A stretch of 64,000 nucleotides of DNA from Bordetella parapertussis. GTDB lineage: Bacteria; Pseudomonadota; Gammaproteobacteria; Burkholderiales; SG8-41. The stretch is taken from NCBI GenBank assembly GCA_945885345.1, contig CAMCYP010000004.1, forward strand, positions 62,001-126,000, read 5' to 3'. Under the pieces are notes generated by a model that was not told the origin of the DNA, did not search any database, and saw only the letters and a program-made list of their open reading frames with translations. The number at the start of each line of letters is the position of its first letter. Within the stretch, counting starts at the first letter, position 1. The translations under genes and the position numbers were made by a program. Below, piece by piece: positions 16,352-24,137 of this stretch.

Positions 16352-17511
16352 TACTGCGGACCGTAACCGAGGAAGGCGAGCAGATCGTCCTTCTGCGCCA
16401 GCGTATCGCGGTAACCCAACTGGATCAGCGCACGACAATAGGCTTTTTCGAACAACAGATATGAGACCAGATTGGAGCCGGTGCGTTTCATCGCACCGAC
16501 CGTACGCAGCAGGCCGCGGATCACCCGCGGCAGATCGTGCGCGTACTGCGCGGCAATCTGGCTCAGCGGCACACTCGGGGTGATCACCCGGAATTCGACG
16601 GCACGCAGCGGATAACCGTTTTTCGCCAGCGTTTCCGCCGGAATGATGCTCAGCGTGCGGTTGATGCGCTGCAGGCGTTCAAGGTCGACTTCCAGCGCAT
16701 CGAGAAAAATGCTGTCGAGCGCATGGCCGGCGATCTGTGCCAGCGACGGATAGCCGTTCGACGGCAGGCGCACGGCGGACTGCTTCGCCTGGCGGCCGAC
16801 GCCGATCACCAGCAGGCGGTCGGCGCCGAGGTGCAGTGCGGGACTGACTGGCGCGATCTGGCGCATCGAACCGTCACCGAAATATTCGCGGTTGATCAGC
16901 ACCGGCGGAAAAATGAAGGGCAGCGCGCTTGACGCCATCAGGTGCGGCAGGCCGATGGGCATAGCCACACCGACACGGCGCGCACGCTCCCAGTTCTCGA
17001 GTCTGGTATTGCCTTCGTAAAACGTCACCGACTGGCCCGAGGTATAACCGGAACAGGTCACCGCGAATGCGCGCAGGTGGCCGGCGTTGACATTGCGGCC
17101 GATCGCCGGAAAATCGACGTGGCGCCCGAGCAGGTCGGCCAGCGGCGAATTGTCGAGCAGCGATATCGGACCATCAAGGCTGCCCCCGGATAATGCAGTC
17201 ACCAGCCAGCGCGCGCTGTTGCCCAGCGCGCCCCAGGCATCGGCGCGATACACCTGTTCGACATGGAAATTTTTCCATACCGTCATCAGGCGGCGCGCGC
17301 CACGATGGAAATTGCCGGCATCGGTGGCCAGCACCGCAGCATTGATCGCGCCCGCCGAAGTGCCGCAGATGATGGGGAAAGGACTGCGCACATCCTTGGG
17401 CAACAACTCGTGCAGTGCCCGCACCACGCCGACCTGGTAAGCCGCGCGCGCGCCGCCGCCGGTCATGATCAGGCCGACGATCGGTTTCGGGGATGCGGAG
17501 TCGTTCGCCAT
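16351..17511 (-). CDS. Patatin-like phospholipase
   Basis: A 386-residue cytosolic acyl hydrolase of the RssA/patatin group. The oxyanion loop is GGGARAAYQVG, the nucleophile elbow GTSAGAI (Ser), and the catalytic Asp lies in DGSMRQIAP, together a Ser-Asp dyad. C-terminal DUF3336-like extensions are absent. It is the first gene of a pair with the DUF938 gene. The substrate is probably membrane phospholipid. Confidence 0.92.
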   Translation of the reverse strand: MANDSASPKPIVGLIMTGGGARAAYQVGVVRALHELLPKDVRSPFPIICGTSAGAINAAVLATDAGNFHRGARRLMTVWKNFHVEQVYRADAWGALGNSARWLVTALSGGSLDGPISLLDNSPLADLLGRHVDFPAIGRNVNAGHLRAFAVTCSGYTSGQSVTFYEGNTRLENWERARRVGVAMPIGLPHLMASSALPFIFPPVLINREYFGDGSMRQIAPVSPALHLGADRLLVIGVGRQAKQSAVRLPSNGYPSLAQIAGHALDSIFLDALEVDLERLQRINRTLSIIPAETLAKNGYPLRAVEFRVITPSVPLSQIAAQYAHDLPRVIRGLLRTVGAMKRTGSNLVSYLLFEKAYCRALIQLGYRDTLAQKDDLLAFLGYGPQ

Positions 17512-17566
17512 GGATATCGCAATAATGCCCCATCCGCCGCCGCAAATGGGCGGCCCGGAAATCCGT

Positions 17567-18055
17567 TCAAGGCCGGATGGCCACCGTCACTAGTTCGGGC
17601 TGCAGCAGGCTGACCACGACCTGCGGCGCAATGCCGACGAGAAAACCGCGGCTGCCGCCGTTAATATAGATGCCGGGCAGGTCGAGCGCGGTTTTTTCGA
17701 AGTACACCGGCATTTTGCGCCGCGCGCCGAAGGGCGAGGTGCCGCCGACCCGGTACCCGGTATGGCGCTCCGCCACTTCCGGTTTGCAGGGTTCGATGCG
17801 TTTGACACCAGCGATGCGCGCCAGCGCCTTGGTCGAGACTTCGCAATCGCCGTGCATCAGCACGACGCAGGGCCGCGCCGCCTCGTCCTGCATCACCAGC
17901 GTCTTGATCACGGCATGTTCGTCGACACCGAGTTCGCGCGCCGACACCGTGGTGCCGCCGCGTTCTTCGTAATTGTAAAAATGCGGCGTGAACACCACGC
18001 CCGCCGCGCGCAGGGCCAGCACCGCCGGCGTCGAGGGCATGCGCGGGGCACTCAT
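17567..18055 (-). CDS. ybaK: Cys-tRNA(Pro)/Cys-tRNA(Cys) deacylase
   Basis: A 162-residue YbaK/EbsC family trans-editing protein that hydrolyses mischarged Cys-tRNA(Pro). Family marks are HFYNYEERGGT, GVDEHAVIKTLVM, the catalytic-Lys region and YRVGGTSPFGARRKMPVYFE, ending GSRGFLVGIAP. Length is typical. It lies 18 nt from the upstream Nudix gene on the same strand. Confidence 0.93.
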   Translation of the reverse strand: MSAPRMPSTPAVLALRAAGVVFTPHFYNYEERGGTTVSARELGVDEHAVIKTLVMQDEAARPCVVLMHGDCEVSTKALARIAGVKRIEPCKPEVAERHTGYRVGGTSPFGARRKMPVYFEKTALDLPGIYINGGSRGFLVGIAPQVVVSLLQPELVTVAIRP

Positions 18056-18073
18056 TACATATTCACTGACAAT

Positions 18074-18709
18074 TTATTCTGCATTCAGCATCCGGCACAG
18101 GCTGTAGAGCATGCCGGCGGTGGCGCCCCAGATGTAACGCCCCTCATAGGGAATCGCCAGGTAATGGCGATGGCGGTCACGAAAATAGTATTCGCGGCGC
18201 TGGTAATTCGCAGGATCGAGGAAATAATCCAGCGGCGCCTCGAAAATATCGGCCACTTCAAAGGGATCGGGCGCAACCGAGAACGGCGGCTCGATCCAGC
18301 CCACCACCGGCGTGATGCGGAAGCCCGACGGGATTTCATAACCGGGCAGACGCCCGAGCAGCGTCACATGGCTGGCGGCGAGACCGATTTCTTCGGTCAT
18401 TTCGCGCAGTGCCGTCGCCTCGCGGTCGGCATCCTCCGGCTCGACACGGCCACCGGGGAAACTGACCTGCCCGGCATGATCACGCAGATGCTCCGGACGC
18501 AGCGTGAACAGCACCTGCACGCCGGCTTCGCGATTGATCAGCGGCACCAGCACTGCGGCTTCGGTCACTCTGACGCCTTCGCGCAATGCAATAGCATGCA
18601 AATCGCACTCGTCCGGCAGCAACGGCGGACGTTTCAGGCCGGCACGGATCACGTCGGGGGTGAGCGCAGATACCCCGGACACGACGACTGTTGATGAAAC
18701 ATCATTCAT
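18074..18709 (-). CDS. CoA pyrophosphatase (NudL-type Nudix hydrolase)
   Basis: A 211-residue Nudix hydrolase with the complete Nudix box GGRVEPEDADREATALREMTEEIGL and the preceding UPF0035/NudL segment (VLFTLRPEHLRDHAGQVSFPGG). That combination points to hydrolysis of CoA to 3',5'-ADP and phosphopantetheine. It is followed by ybaK on the same strand. Confidence 0.93.
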   Translation of the reverse strand: MNDVSSTVVVSGVSALTPDVIRAGLKRPPLLPDECDLHAIALREGVRVTEAAVLVPLINREAGVQVLFTLRPEHLRDHAGQVSFPGGRVEPEDADREATALREMTEEIGLAASHVTLLGRLPGYEIPSGFRITPVVGWIEPPFSVAPDPFEVADIFEAPLDYFLDPANYQRREYYFRDRHRHYLAIPYEGRYIWGATAGMLYSLCRMLNAE

Positions 18710-18764
18710 GGTATGGATGCTATCCGACGACGAACTCTACCCGCAACCGTAACCCGATCTCGAA

Positions 18765-18791
18765 AAAATCCCGGCCATGTGCCGGGATTTT
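18765..18791. terminator. Bidirectional rho-independent terminator
   Basis: AAAATCCCGGC - CATGT - GCCGGGATTTT, an 11-bp stem with A- and T-rich ends. It lies between the Nudix gene's promoter side and the 3' end of the secreted repeat protein; as a minus-strand terminator it would end the latter 35 nt after its stop. Confidence 0.8.
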
Positions 18792-18825
18792 CATCGCGCC
18801 GGAACGGCACCTCATGCATACCGCA

Positions 18826-19335
18826 CTATCTGTGCTCTGCAGCCTTCAGATTGGCCTGATCCATCGCGATGTCTTTTTTCTCGCCCTTGATGGCCTGACG
18901 GTCCCTGTAAGTCCTTTCAGCATCCCTGGACTCCGCAGCCATTTTTCCTTCGGCCTTGTCGGCTTTCAGTTTTGAAGTGTCTGTTTTTAATTTACCGTCT
19001 TCGCGCAGCAGCGCAGTCTTGTCCGACTTCCGTTGCAGGGATCCCGGCTTGTCAGCCGCGATATCCTTTTTTTCACCATTGATGTTCTGTCTGTCCTTGT
19101 AAACCTTTTCAGAGTCCCTGGACTCCGCCGCCATTTTTCCTTCGGCCTTGTCTGTCTTCAGTTTTACCTGGTCGGTTTTCAATCGTGCATTTTCATGATG
19201 CAGCGTGGTTTCATCGACTTTCAATTGCGTCTGATCCTCTTTCACCATCACTGAAGGTTGGGCAATCGCAGGAACCGCAGAAAAAACAAAAGTCGCCGCA
19301 ACTACCGCCATACCAGCCTTATGAATCGTTTTCAT
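18826..19335 (-). CDS. Secreted Lys/Asp-rich helical protein with internal duplication
   Basis: A 169-residue protein with an N-terminal signal peptide (MKTIHKAGMAVVAATFVFSAVPAIAQ). The mature part is highly charged. A unit of about 35 residues (K-T/A-DKAEGKMAAESRD...DRQ...KGEKKDIA) is repeated twice, and a shorter TDQVKLKTD-type heptad is repeated around it, suggesting a long coiled coil. I do not recognise a named family; periplasmic stress or desiccation-type proteins look like this. ATG 19335 follows AGGAGATGTGATC. A strong terminator lies downstream. Confidence 0.75.
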   Translation of the reverse strand: MKTIHKAGMAVVAATFVFSAVPAIAQPSVMVKEDQTQLKVDETTLHHENARLKTDQVKLKTDKAEGKMAAESRDSEKVYKDRQNINGEKKDIAADKPGSLQRKSDKTALLREDGKLKTDTSKLKADKAEGKMAAESRDAERTYRDRQAIKGEKKDIAMDQANLKAAEHR

Positions 19336-19537
19336 GATCACATCTCCTATTGTTGGCGCCTGAATCCGAATGGATACAATACGCATCAATCACGGCGCTT
19401 TCTGCGCCCCATTCAATTACCGATATTCAGAAAGCAGTCCGGACTCTGAAAATTTAACGCTCGTTGACATCGCTGTTGGCAAGACTGGCTGCAGCGTCGC
19501 GGCGATTTGCGCAGCGGCGCTGCAGCCTCCATCAGCA

Positions 19538-20974
19538 TCAGCCCAGATCCAGCGGCACAAACAGGCGCATATCGTCCCGCTTCACCAGCAAAGCCACGGT
19601 TTTCCCGGATTTGGTCAGCGCGCGCAGATCGCTGACGCTTTTCACCGGCGTGCCGTTGACGGCAAGCACAACATCTCCGGGCTGGATCCCGGCTTTCGCT
19701 GCCGGCCCGCTGACATCCTCAACCAGCAAACCGTCCTGCACCTGCGCCTGTTGCCGCTCTTCCGGACTCAGCGGCCGCACCGCAAGACCGAGCTTGCCGC
19801 CGTTTTCCTTGGCCGTCCCGGTGGCGTCAGCCACAGCGGCGGCCTTCGCCTCACCCAGTGCAATCTTGATGTCCTGCTGCGCACCTTTGCGCCAGACACC
19901 GAAGGTCGCCTTGGTGCCGGGAGGCAATTCGGCAACGTGGCCTGACAGATCGATCGACCGCGAGATCTCCTGTCCATTGATGCTCAGGATCACGTCACCG
20001 GGCTGGATCCCGGCCTTGGCCGCCGGACTTTCCGGTTCCACTGAACTGACCAGCGCACCGCCGGCCTGTTTCAGCCCGAATGACTGCGCCAGCGACTGGT
20101 TGACTTCCTGGATGGTCACGCCAAGGCGGCCGCGACTGACCTTGCCATGCGCTACCAGCTGATCCTTGACCTTCACCACCATGTCGATGGGAATCGCAAA
20201 TGACAGGCCCTGATAACCGCCGGTGCTGCTGTAGATCTGCGAATTGATGCCGATCACCTCACCGTTCAGATTGAACAGCGGGCCACCCGAATTGCCGGGA
20301 TTGACCGCAACATCGGTCTGGATGAACGGCACATAAGTGCCGTCGGGCAGTGAACGTGATTTCGCACTGACGATGCCCGAAGTCACGGTGTTCTCGAAAC
20401 CGAAGGGCGAGCCGATCGCAACCGCCCATTCACCGACGCGCACCTTGTCGGAGTCCCCCAGCCGTACCGCCGGCAGATCCTTGGCATCGATTTTCAGCAC
20501 CGCGACATCGGTCTGCGGATCCGTGCCCAGCACTTTCGCATTGAACTCGCGGCGATCGGTCAGCTTGACCGTCACCTCGGACGCATTTGCCACCACATGC
20601 GCATTGGTCAGGATCACACCGTCGCTGCTGATGATGAAGCCCGAACCCATGCCGCGGGAAGGTGGCGCCTGCTCCGGTGCCGGCAGCCCGAAATGGCGGA
20701 AGAATTCGAAGAAGGGATCATTGGGATCGAGGTTGCGTGCGCCGCTGTACGCCGTCTTCACGTTCTGTGTGACGCTGATGTTCACAACGGCAGGGCCGTA
20801 ACGTTCGACCAGCGCGGCAAAGTCCGGCAACGCCACCAGTGGCCTTGCCGTTGCTTCCGCCACCACGGCCCGCGCTTCGGCGTGCACCGGCTGGTAGGCG
20901 CGGTAACCGCCAAAACCCAGTGCGAGGAATACCGCTGTTGCAATCAACGATTTGTTCAGCAATGACTGTTTCAT
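19538..20974 (-). CDS. degQ: DegQ/MucD-type periplasmic serine endoprotease
   Basis: A 478-residue Do-family protease. An N-terminal signal anchor (SLIATAVFLALGFGGYRAYQ) precedes the trypsin-like domain, whose catalytic triad is His in LTNAHVVANA, Asp in QTDVAVLKID and Ser in NPGNSGGPLF. Two PDZ domains follow, each with the AGIQPGDVI/VL signature. It degrades misfolded envelope proteins. ATG 20974 follows a good ribosome site (GGAGACCCTC) and drops 19 non-conserved residues. A CTTAA-type direct repeat 72 bp upstream matches one in front of the adjacent response regulator. Confidence 0.93.
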   Translation of the reverse strand: MKQSLLNKSLIATAVFLALGFGGYRAYQPVHAEARAVVAEATARPLVALPDFAALVERYGPAVVNISVTQNVKTAYSGARNLDPNDPFFEFFRHFGLPAPEQAPPSRGMGSGFIISSDGVILTNAHVVANASEVTVKLTDRREFNAKVLGTDPQTDVAVLKIDAKDLPAVRLGDSDKVRVGEWAVAIGSPFGFENTVTSGIVSAKSRSLPDGTYVPFIQTDVAVNPGNSGGPLFNLNGEVIGINSQIYSSTGGYQGLSFAIPIDMVVKVKDQLVAHGKVSRGRLGVTIQEVNQSLAQSFGLKQAGGALVSSVEPESPAAKAGIQPGDVILSINGQEISRSIDLSGHVAELPPGTKATFGVWRKGAQQDIKIALGEAKAAAVADATGTAKENGGKLGLAVRPLSPEERQQAQVQDGLLVEDVSGPAAKAGIQPGDVVLAVNGTPVKSVSDLRALTKSGKTVALLVKRDDMRLFVPLDLG

Positions 20975-21045
20975 GAGGGTCTCCGTAATGTTGACCGGGG
21001 GATGCACTCGCACCCCGCCTGTGGAAACCATGCTGAACCTGCAGA

Positions 21046-21062
21046 CTTAAATCAAACTTAAG
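21046..21062 (-). promoter_or_regulatory. PmrA/QseB-type operator upstream of degQ
   Basis: Two half-sites, CTTAAA and CTTAAG, separated by exactly 5 bp (TCAAA). This is the YTTAAK-N5-YTTAAK layout bound by PmrA/QseB-class regulators. It sits 72 bp upstream of the degQ ATG and just after the sensor kinase gene. Confidence 0.6.
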
Positions 21063-21085
21063 GCCGGAGAAGCCGGAGAACGCCT

Positions 21086-22384
21086 TTAATGCGCCGGAAA
21101 CCGCACCCGCACGGCCAGTCCGCGGCCGCCGGGAGCATCCTCCAGCGTGATCCGGGCGCGATGGCGTCCGACAATATTGCTGACGATGGCGAGGCCCAGC
21201 CCGCTGCCGGGAACCTCCGTTCCGGGCCGACGGTAAAAACGGTCGAAAACGCGTTCGCGTTCCGCCACGGGAATGCCGGGGCCGTCATCAATGACTTCCA
21301 GCACAACGCCCTCCGCGCCCGACAGCACGTTGACATCGACGTGACCGGATGCGTAATGCACTGCGTTATCCACCAGATTCGCCAGCATCACGCGCAGGCC
21401 CTCGGCATCCGCGGTGATCATCACAACGGTGGCGCCGCCGACGCCGAGATCGATATGCCGTGCCTCCGCCAGTGGTGAACGCTCCGCCACGACCAGTCGC
21501 GCCAATACGGCGAGATCCAGCGGCGCCATGGCGCGTTCACCTGCCTCCGGATCCTGGCGCGCCAGCGTCAGCAGTTGCTCGACCATGCGGGTGGCCCGGT
21601 CGAGCCCGCCCATCACCGTCGCAAACGCAGCGTCGCGCTCCGCATCCGAATCTGCGCGCGCCGCCAGCTGGATCTGCAAGCGCAGCGCCGCCAGCGGCGT
21701 GCGCAACTCATGCGCCGCGTCGGCGACAAAATCGCGCTGCAGGGCGAGCGCCCGACCGAGGCGATCCAGCAATTCGTTGAGGGCGCCGACCAGCGGCCTG
21801 ACTTCGTCCGGCAGGCCGCCGGCCGGCAAGGGTTCGAGTGCCGTTGCGCTGCGTTTTCCGACGGCGCGCGCCACCGTTTCGAGAGGACGCAGTTCCCGCC
21901 CCACCGCAACCCAGACCAGCAGCCCCAGCAGCGGCAGCAGCACCAGAAAAGGACTCAGCGTGCGCAGCGCCGAATCCGCGGCGAGCCGATTGCGAATATG
22001 CATCGGCTGCGCCACCTGGATCGTCGTGCCGCGCTCCTGTATCGAAAACGCCCGCCACGCGCCGCTGCGGGTTTCGACATTGTCATAACCGAGACGCGCG
22101 CGGTTGGGCAGCACCGCGTCAGGCTGCGAGAAATACAACCGCACGCCGTCGCGATTCCAGATCTGGATCGCAAAATCGAATTTCGTCGCGAATTCCTCCG
22201 GACTCGCGATCGCAGCACCAAAGCTGCCATCGCGCAGCGACAGCGCCATTTGCCGCAAGTTATAGTCGAAAATATCGTCGAGTTCAGCACGTGCCTGGCG
22301 GTAAACGCCCCAGGCCGCGATCAGGCCGGCCACCAGCACGGCGGCCAGCAGCCAGGCCAGCAACTTGTGACGGATCGAAGTCAT
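21086..22384 (-). CDS. Sensor histidine kinase (QseC/PmrB-like)
   Basis: A 432-residue membrane kinase. It has an N-terminal TM (LLAWLLAAVLVAGLIAAWGVY), a periplasmic sensor of about 120 residues, a second TM (PFLVLLPLLGLLVWVAVG), then HAMP-like, HisKA (DFVADAAHELRTPLAALRLQ, with phospho-His) and HATPase (NLVDNAVHYA, DDGPGI, GSGLGLAIV) domains. Its ATG overlaps the response regulator stop (ATGA). The long form in the track starts inside the regulator gene. QseC-type topology fits. Confidence 0.92.
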   Translation of the reverse strand: MTSIRHKLLAWLLAAVLVAGLIAAWGVYRQARAELDDIFDYNLRQMALSLRDGSFGAAIASPEEFATKFDFAIQIWNRDGVRLYFSQPDAVLPNRARLGYDNVETRSGAWRAFSIQERGTTIQVAQPMHIRNRLAADSALRTLSPFLVLLPLLGLLVWVAVGRELRPLETVARAVGKRSATALEPLPAGGLPDEVRPLVGALNELLDRLGRALALQRDFVADAAHELRTPLAALRLQIQLAARADSDAERDAAFATVMGGLDRATRMVEQLLTLARQDPEAGERAMAPLDLAVLARLVVAERSPLAEARHIDLGVGGATVVMITADAEGLRVMLANLVDNAVHYASGHVDVNVLSGAEGVVLEVIDDGPGIPVAERERVFDRFYRRPGTEVPGSGLGLAIVSNIVGRHRARITLEDAPGGRGLAVRVRFPAH

Positions 22385-23043
22385 GATTGCGACGCCACCT
22401 TGTAACCGACACCACGCACATTGCGGATGAAATCCGCACCGAGTTTGCGGCGCAGGGAATGGATATGCACTTCCACGGCATTGCTCTCGACTTCCTGCCC
22501 CCATCCGTAGATGCGTTCTTCGAGTTGTGCGCGCGACAGCACCGTGCCGGGACGATCCAGCAAGGCTTCCAGCAGCGCAAATTCGCGCGGCGACAGCAAC
22601 AATGGTTTGCCGTCAAAGCTCGCTTCACGGCTGGCCGGATTCAGCTGCAGTGCGCCATGACGCAACAAGGGATCGCTGCGCCCGCTGTGCCGGCGCAACA
22701 GTGCCCGGATGCGCGCAGCGAGCTCATCCAGATCAAACGGCTTCACCAGATAGTCGTCGGCACCGGCGTCGAGCCCGGCCACCCGGTCACGCACGGCATC
22801 GCGCGCCGTCACGATCAGCACGGGCAGCGTCTTGCCGGCCTTGCGCAGACCCTGCAGCACCGCGAGACCGTCCTTGCGCGGCAACCCGAGGTCGAGCAGC
22901 ATCAGGTCATAAGGGGTTGCACGCCATGCCGCATCCGCAGCCTGGCCGTCACGCACCCAGTCCACGCTGAATCCGTCCTGGCGCAGACCCTTCTGCACGC
23001 TGTCACCGATCATCGGATCATCTTCAACCAGCAGCAGACGCAT
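22381..23043 (-). CDS. OmpR-family response regulator (QseB/PmrA-like)
   Basis: A 220-residue two-domain regulator. The receiver domain has acidic pocket EDD, phospho-Asp in LLDLGLP and Lys in VKPFD. The winged-helix DNA-binding domain has SPREFALLEALL and VHIHSLRRKLG. ATG 23043 gives the standard start MRLLLVEDDPM. A CTTAAG-N5-CTTAAG box lies 48 bp upstream of the ATG, so autoregulation is likely. It forms an operon with the kinase, and degQ lies next on the same strand. Confidence 0.93.
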   Translation of the reverse strand: MRLLLVEDDPMIGDSVQKGLRQDGFSVDWVRDGQAADAAWRATPYDLMLLDLGLPRKDGLAVLQGLRKAGKTLPVLIVTARDAVRDRVAGLDAGADDYLVKPFDLDELAARIRALLRRHSGRSDPLLRHGALQLNPASREASFDGKPLLLSPREFALLEALLDRPGTVLSRAQLEERIYGWGQEVESNAVEVHIHSLRRKLGADFIRNVRGVGYKVASQS

Positions 23044-23090
23044 CTTTTTCCTCTTCCGGACAAACCGGCCTCCGATTCTGGGGCGGACCA

Positions 23091-23107
23091 CTTAAGGCCG
23101 GCTTAAG
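23091..23107 (-). promoter_or_regulatory. PmrA/QseB-type operator upstream of the response regulator
   Basis: CTTAAG-GCCGG-CTTAAG: identical half-sites with 5-bp spacing, repeated every 11 bp, 48 bp before the regulator ATG. It is the same design as the box upstream of degQ. Confidence 0.65.
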
Positions 23108-23359
23108 AGAATCGCGCATGACTGCGTTTCCAGTCGCGACGATCCCGCCAGGAATTGTCATTCAGGTAGCAGATTTTAGCGCGCCGTTGCTGCGATACTG
23201 CCGTCGGGCTTCACTTTTGCCCCGGGAAGCCGTCAATGATCAGCCTGAAGTACCCGCCGGGACATCCTTGGCATGAAGGAATTCGAAGATTTGTGACGAA
23301 GAAATGCATCTGCCCAATCCACAGGAAAATGACGACAACAGCCGGTTCCGGGGCTCACA
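23108..23359 (+). other. Intergenic region before the molybdoenzyme cluster
   Basis: Together with the regulator's own upstream region this is a gap of about 316 bp. I see no gene, strong terminator or clear Fnr/Crp palindrome. The stretch TCAATGATCA near 23236 is too asymmetric to call an operator. Confidence 0.45.
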
Positions 23360-24133
23360 ATGGTCCGACACGACATTTCTGACTCACGGCTGCTTACGCT
23401 GACTGTGGGCGCGGTGGCCGCGATTGCCGCCTGGTTTTGCGTGCGCCCGCTGCTGTCGGAGGCCTGGCGCGTTCCGGGAAGTCCCGAACTGTATCTGACC
23501 GGCGTCGTCGGCGTGGCACTGCTGCTGGTACCGGTTGCGTTCGCACTCGCGAAACGCGGCGGGCGCAGCACGAATCCGGTGGGCTGGTTCAATGCGCACG
23601 TGGCCTGTTCGCTGGCTGGCATGTTACTCATCGCCGTGCACTCGGGCGGCTTCCTGCGCCGCCCGCCGGCGCTGTTGCTGCTGGCGCTGGTCGCACTAGC
23701 CATTCTGGGCGTATGGGCGCGCGTACGCGGCTCACGGCGCATGGCTGCAACGTTTTCGACCAAAGCCCCCGCGTTCCGCGTGCCGGATTCCGCCACGCGG
23801 GAGAGACTGAAACAGATAATCGCCGAGAAGCGGCGTCTGCTGCAGGCACTCGACCCGCAGGCGGCCGAAAGCACGTTCTCGGCAAACCTGCCGCATTTCA
23901 TGCGCCATCCGCGGCTTGCTCTGGCTTACCGCAAGTTCACGCGCGAGGAAACGATGCTGCTGGGCACGCGACAGGCCGTGTCCGCGGCGCAGGCCTGGTG
24001 GCGACCGCTGCACATGGCGCTCGCGTGGCTGTTCGTGGCCGGAATCGTGATACACGTATTCACGGTATCCTTCTTCGCCGGATACGTCGCGGATGGCGGT
24101 CCGATAACTTGGTGGCATCTCACAGCGTGGTGA
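23360..24133 (+). CDS. Di-heme cytochrome b-like membrane subunit
   Basis: A 257-residue membrane protein with about five TM helices. Two helices each carry a His pair spaced by 13 residues, the bis-His heme b pattern: H80/H94 in NAHVACSLAGMLLIAVH and H218/H232 in HMALAWLFVAGIVIH. A charged cytosolic loop lies between. It lies 4 nt before the fused Fe-S/molybdopterin gene, so I infer it is the quinone-interacting anchor of that enzyme, replacing an NrdF/DmsC-type subunit. Heme binding is inferred from spacing only. Confidence 0.72.
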   Translation: MVRHDISDSRLLTLTVGAVAAIAAWFCVRPLLSEAWRVPGSPELYLTGVVGVALLLVPVAFALAKRGGRSTNPVGWFNAHVACSLAGMLLIAVHSGGFLRRPPALLLLALVALAILGVWARVRGSRRMAATFSTKAPAFRVPDSATRERLKQIIAEKRRLLQALDPQAAESTFSANLPHFMRHPRLALAYRKFTREETMLLGTRQAVSAAQAWWRPLHMALAWLFVAGIVIHVFTVSFFAGYVADGGPITWWHLTAW

Positions 24134-24137
24134 ATCG

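Noticed and set aside
23230-23250. Possible Fnr/Crp binding site (TCAATGATCA) upstream of the cytochrome b-like gene.
   Set aside because: It lacks the TTGAT-N4-ATCAA symmetry and spacing, so I cannot support it.
23233-23901. 222-residue minus-strand ORF at the start of the molybdoenzyme cluster.
   Set aside because: Antisense to the cytochrome b-like gene, Ser/Arg/Thr-rich, without recognisable domains; the plus-strand frame has coherent membrane helices and His pairs.
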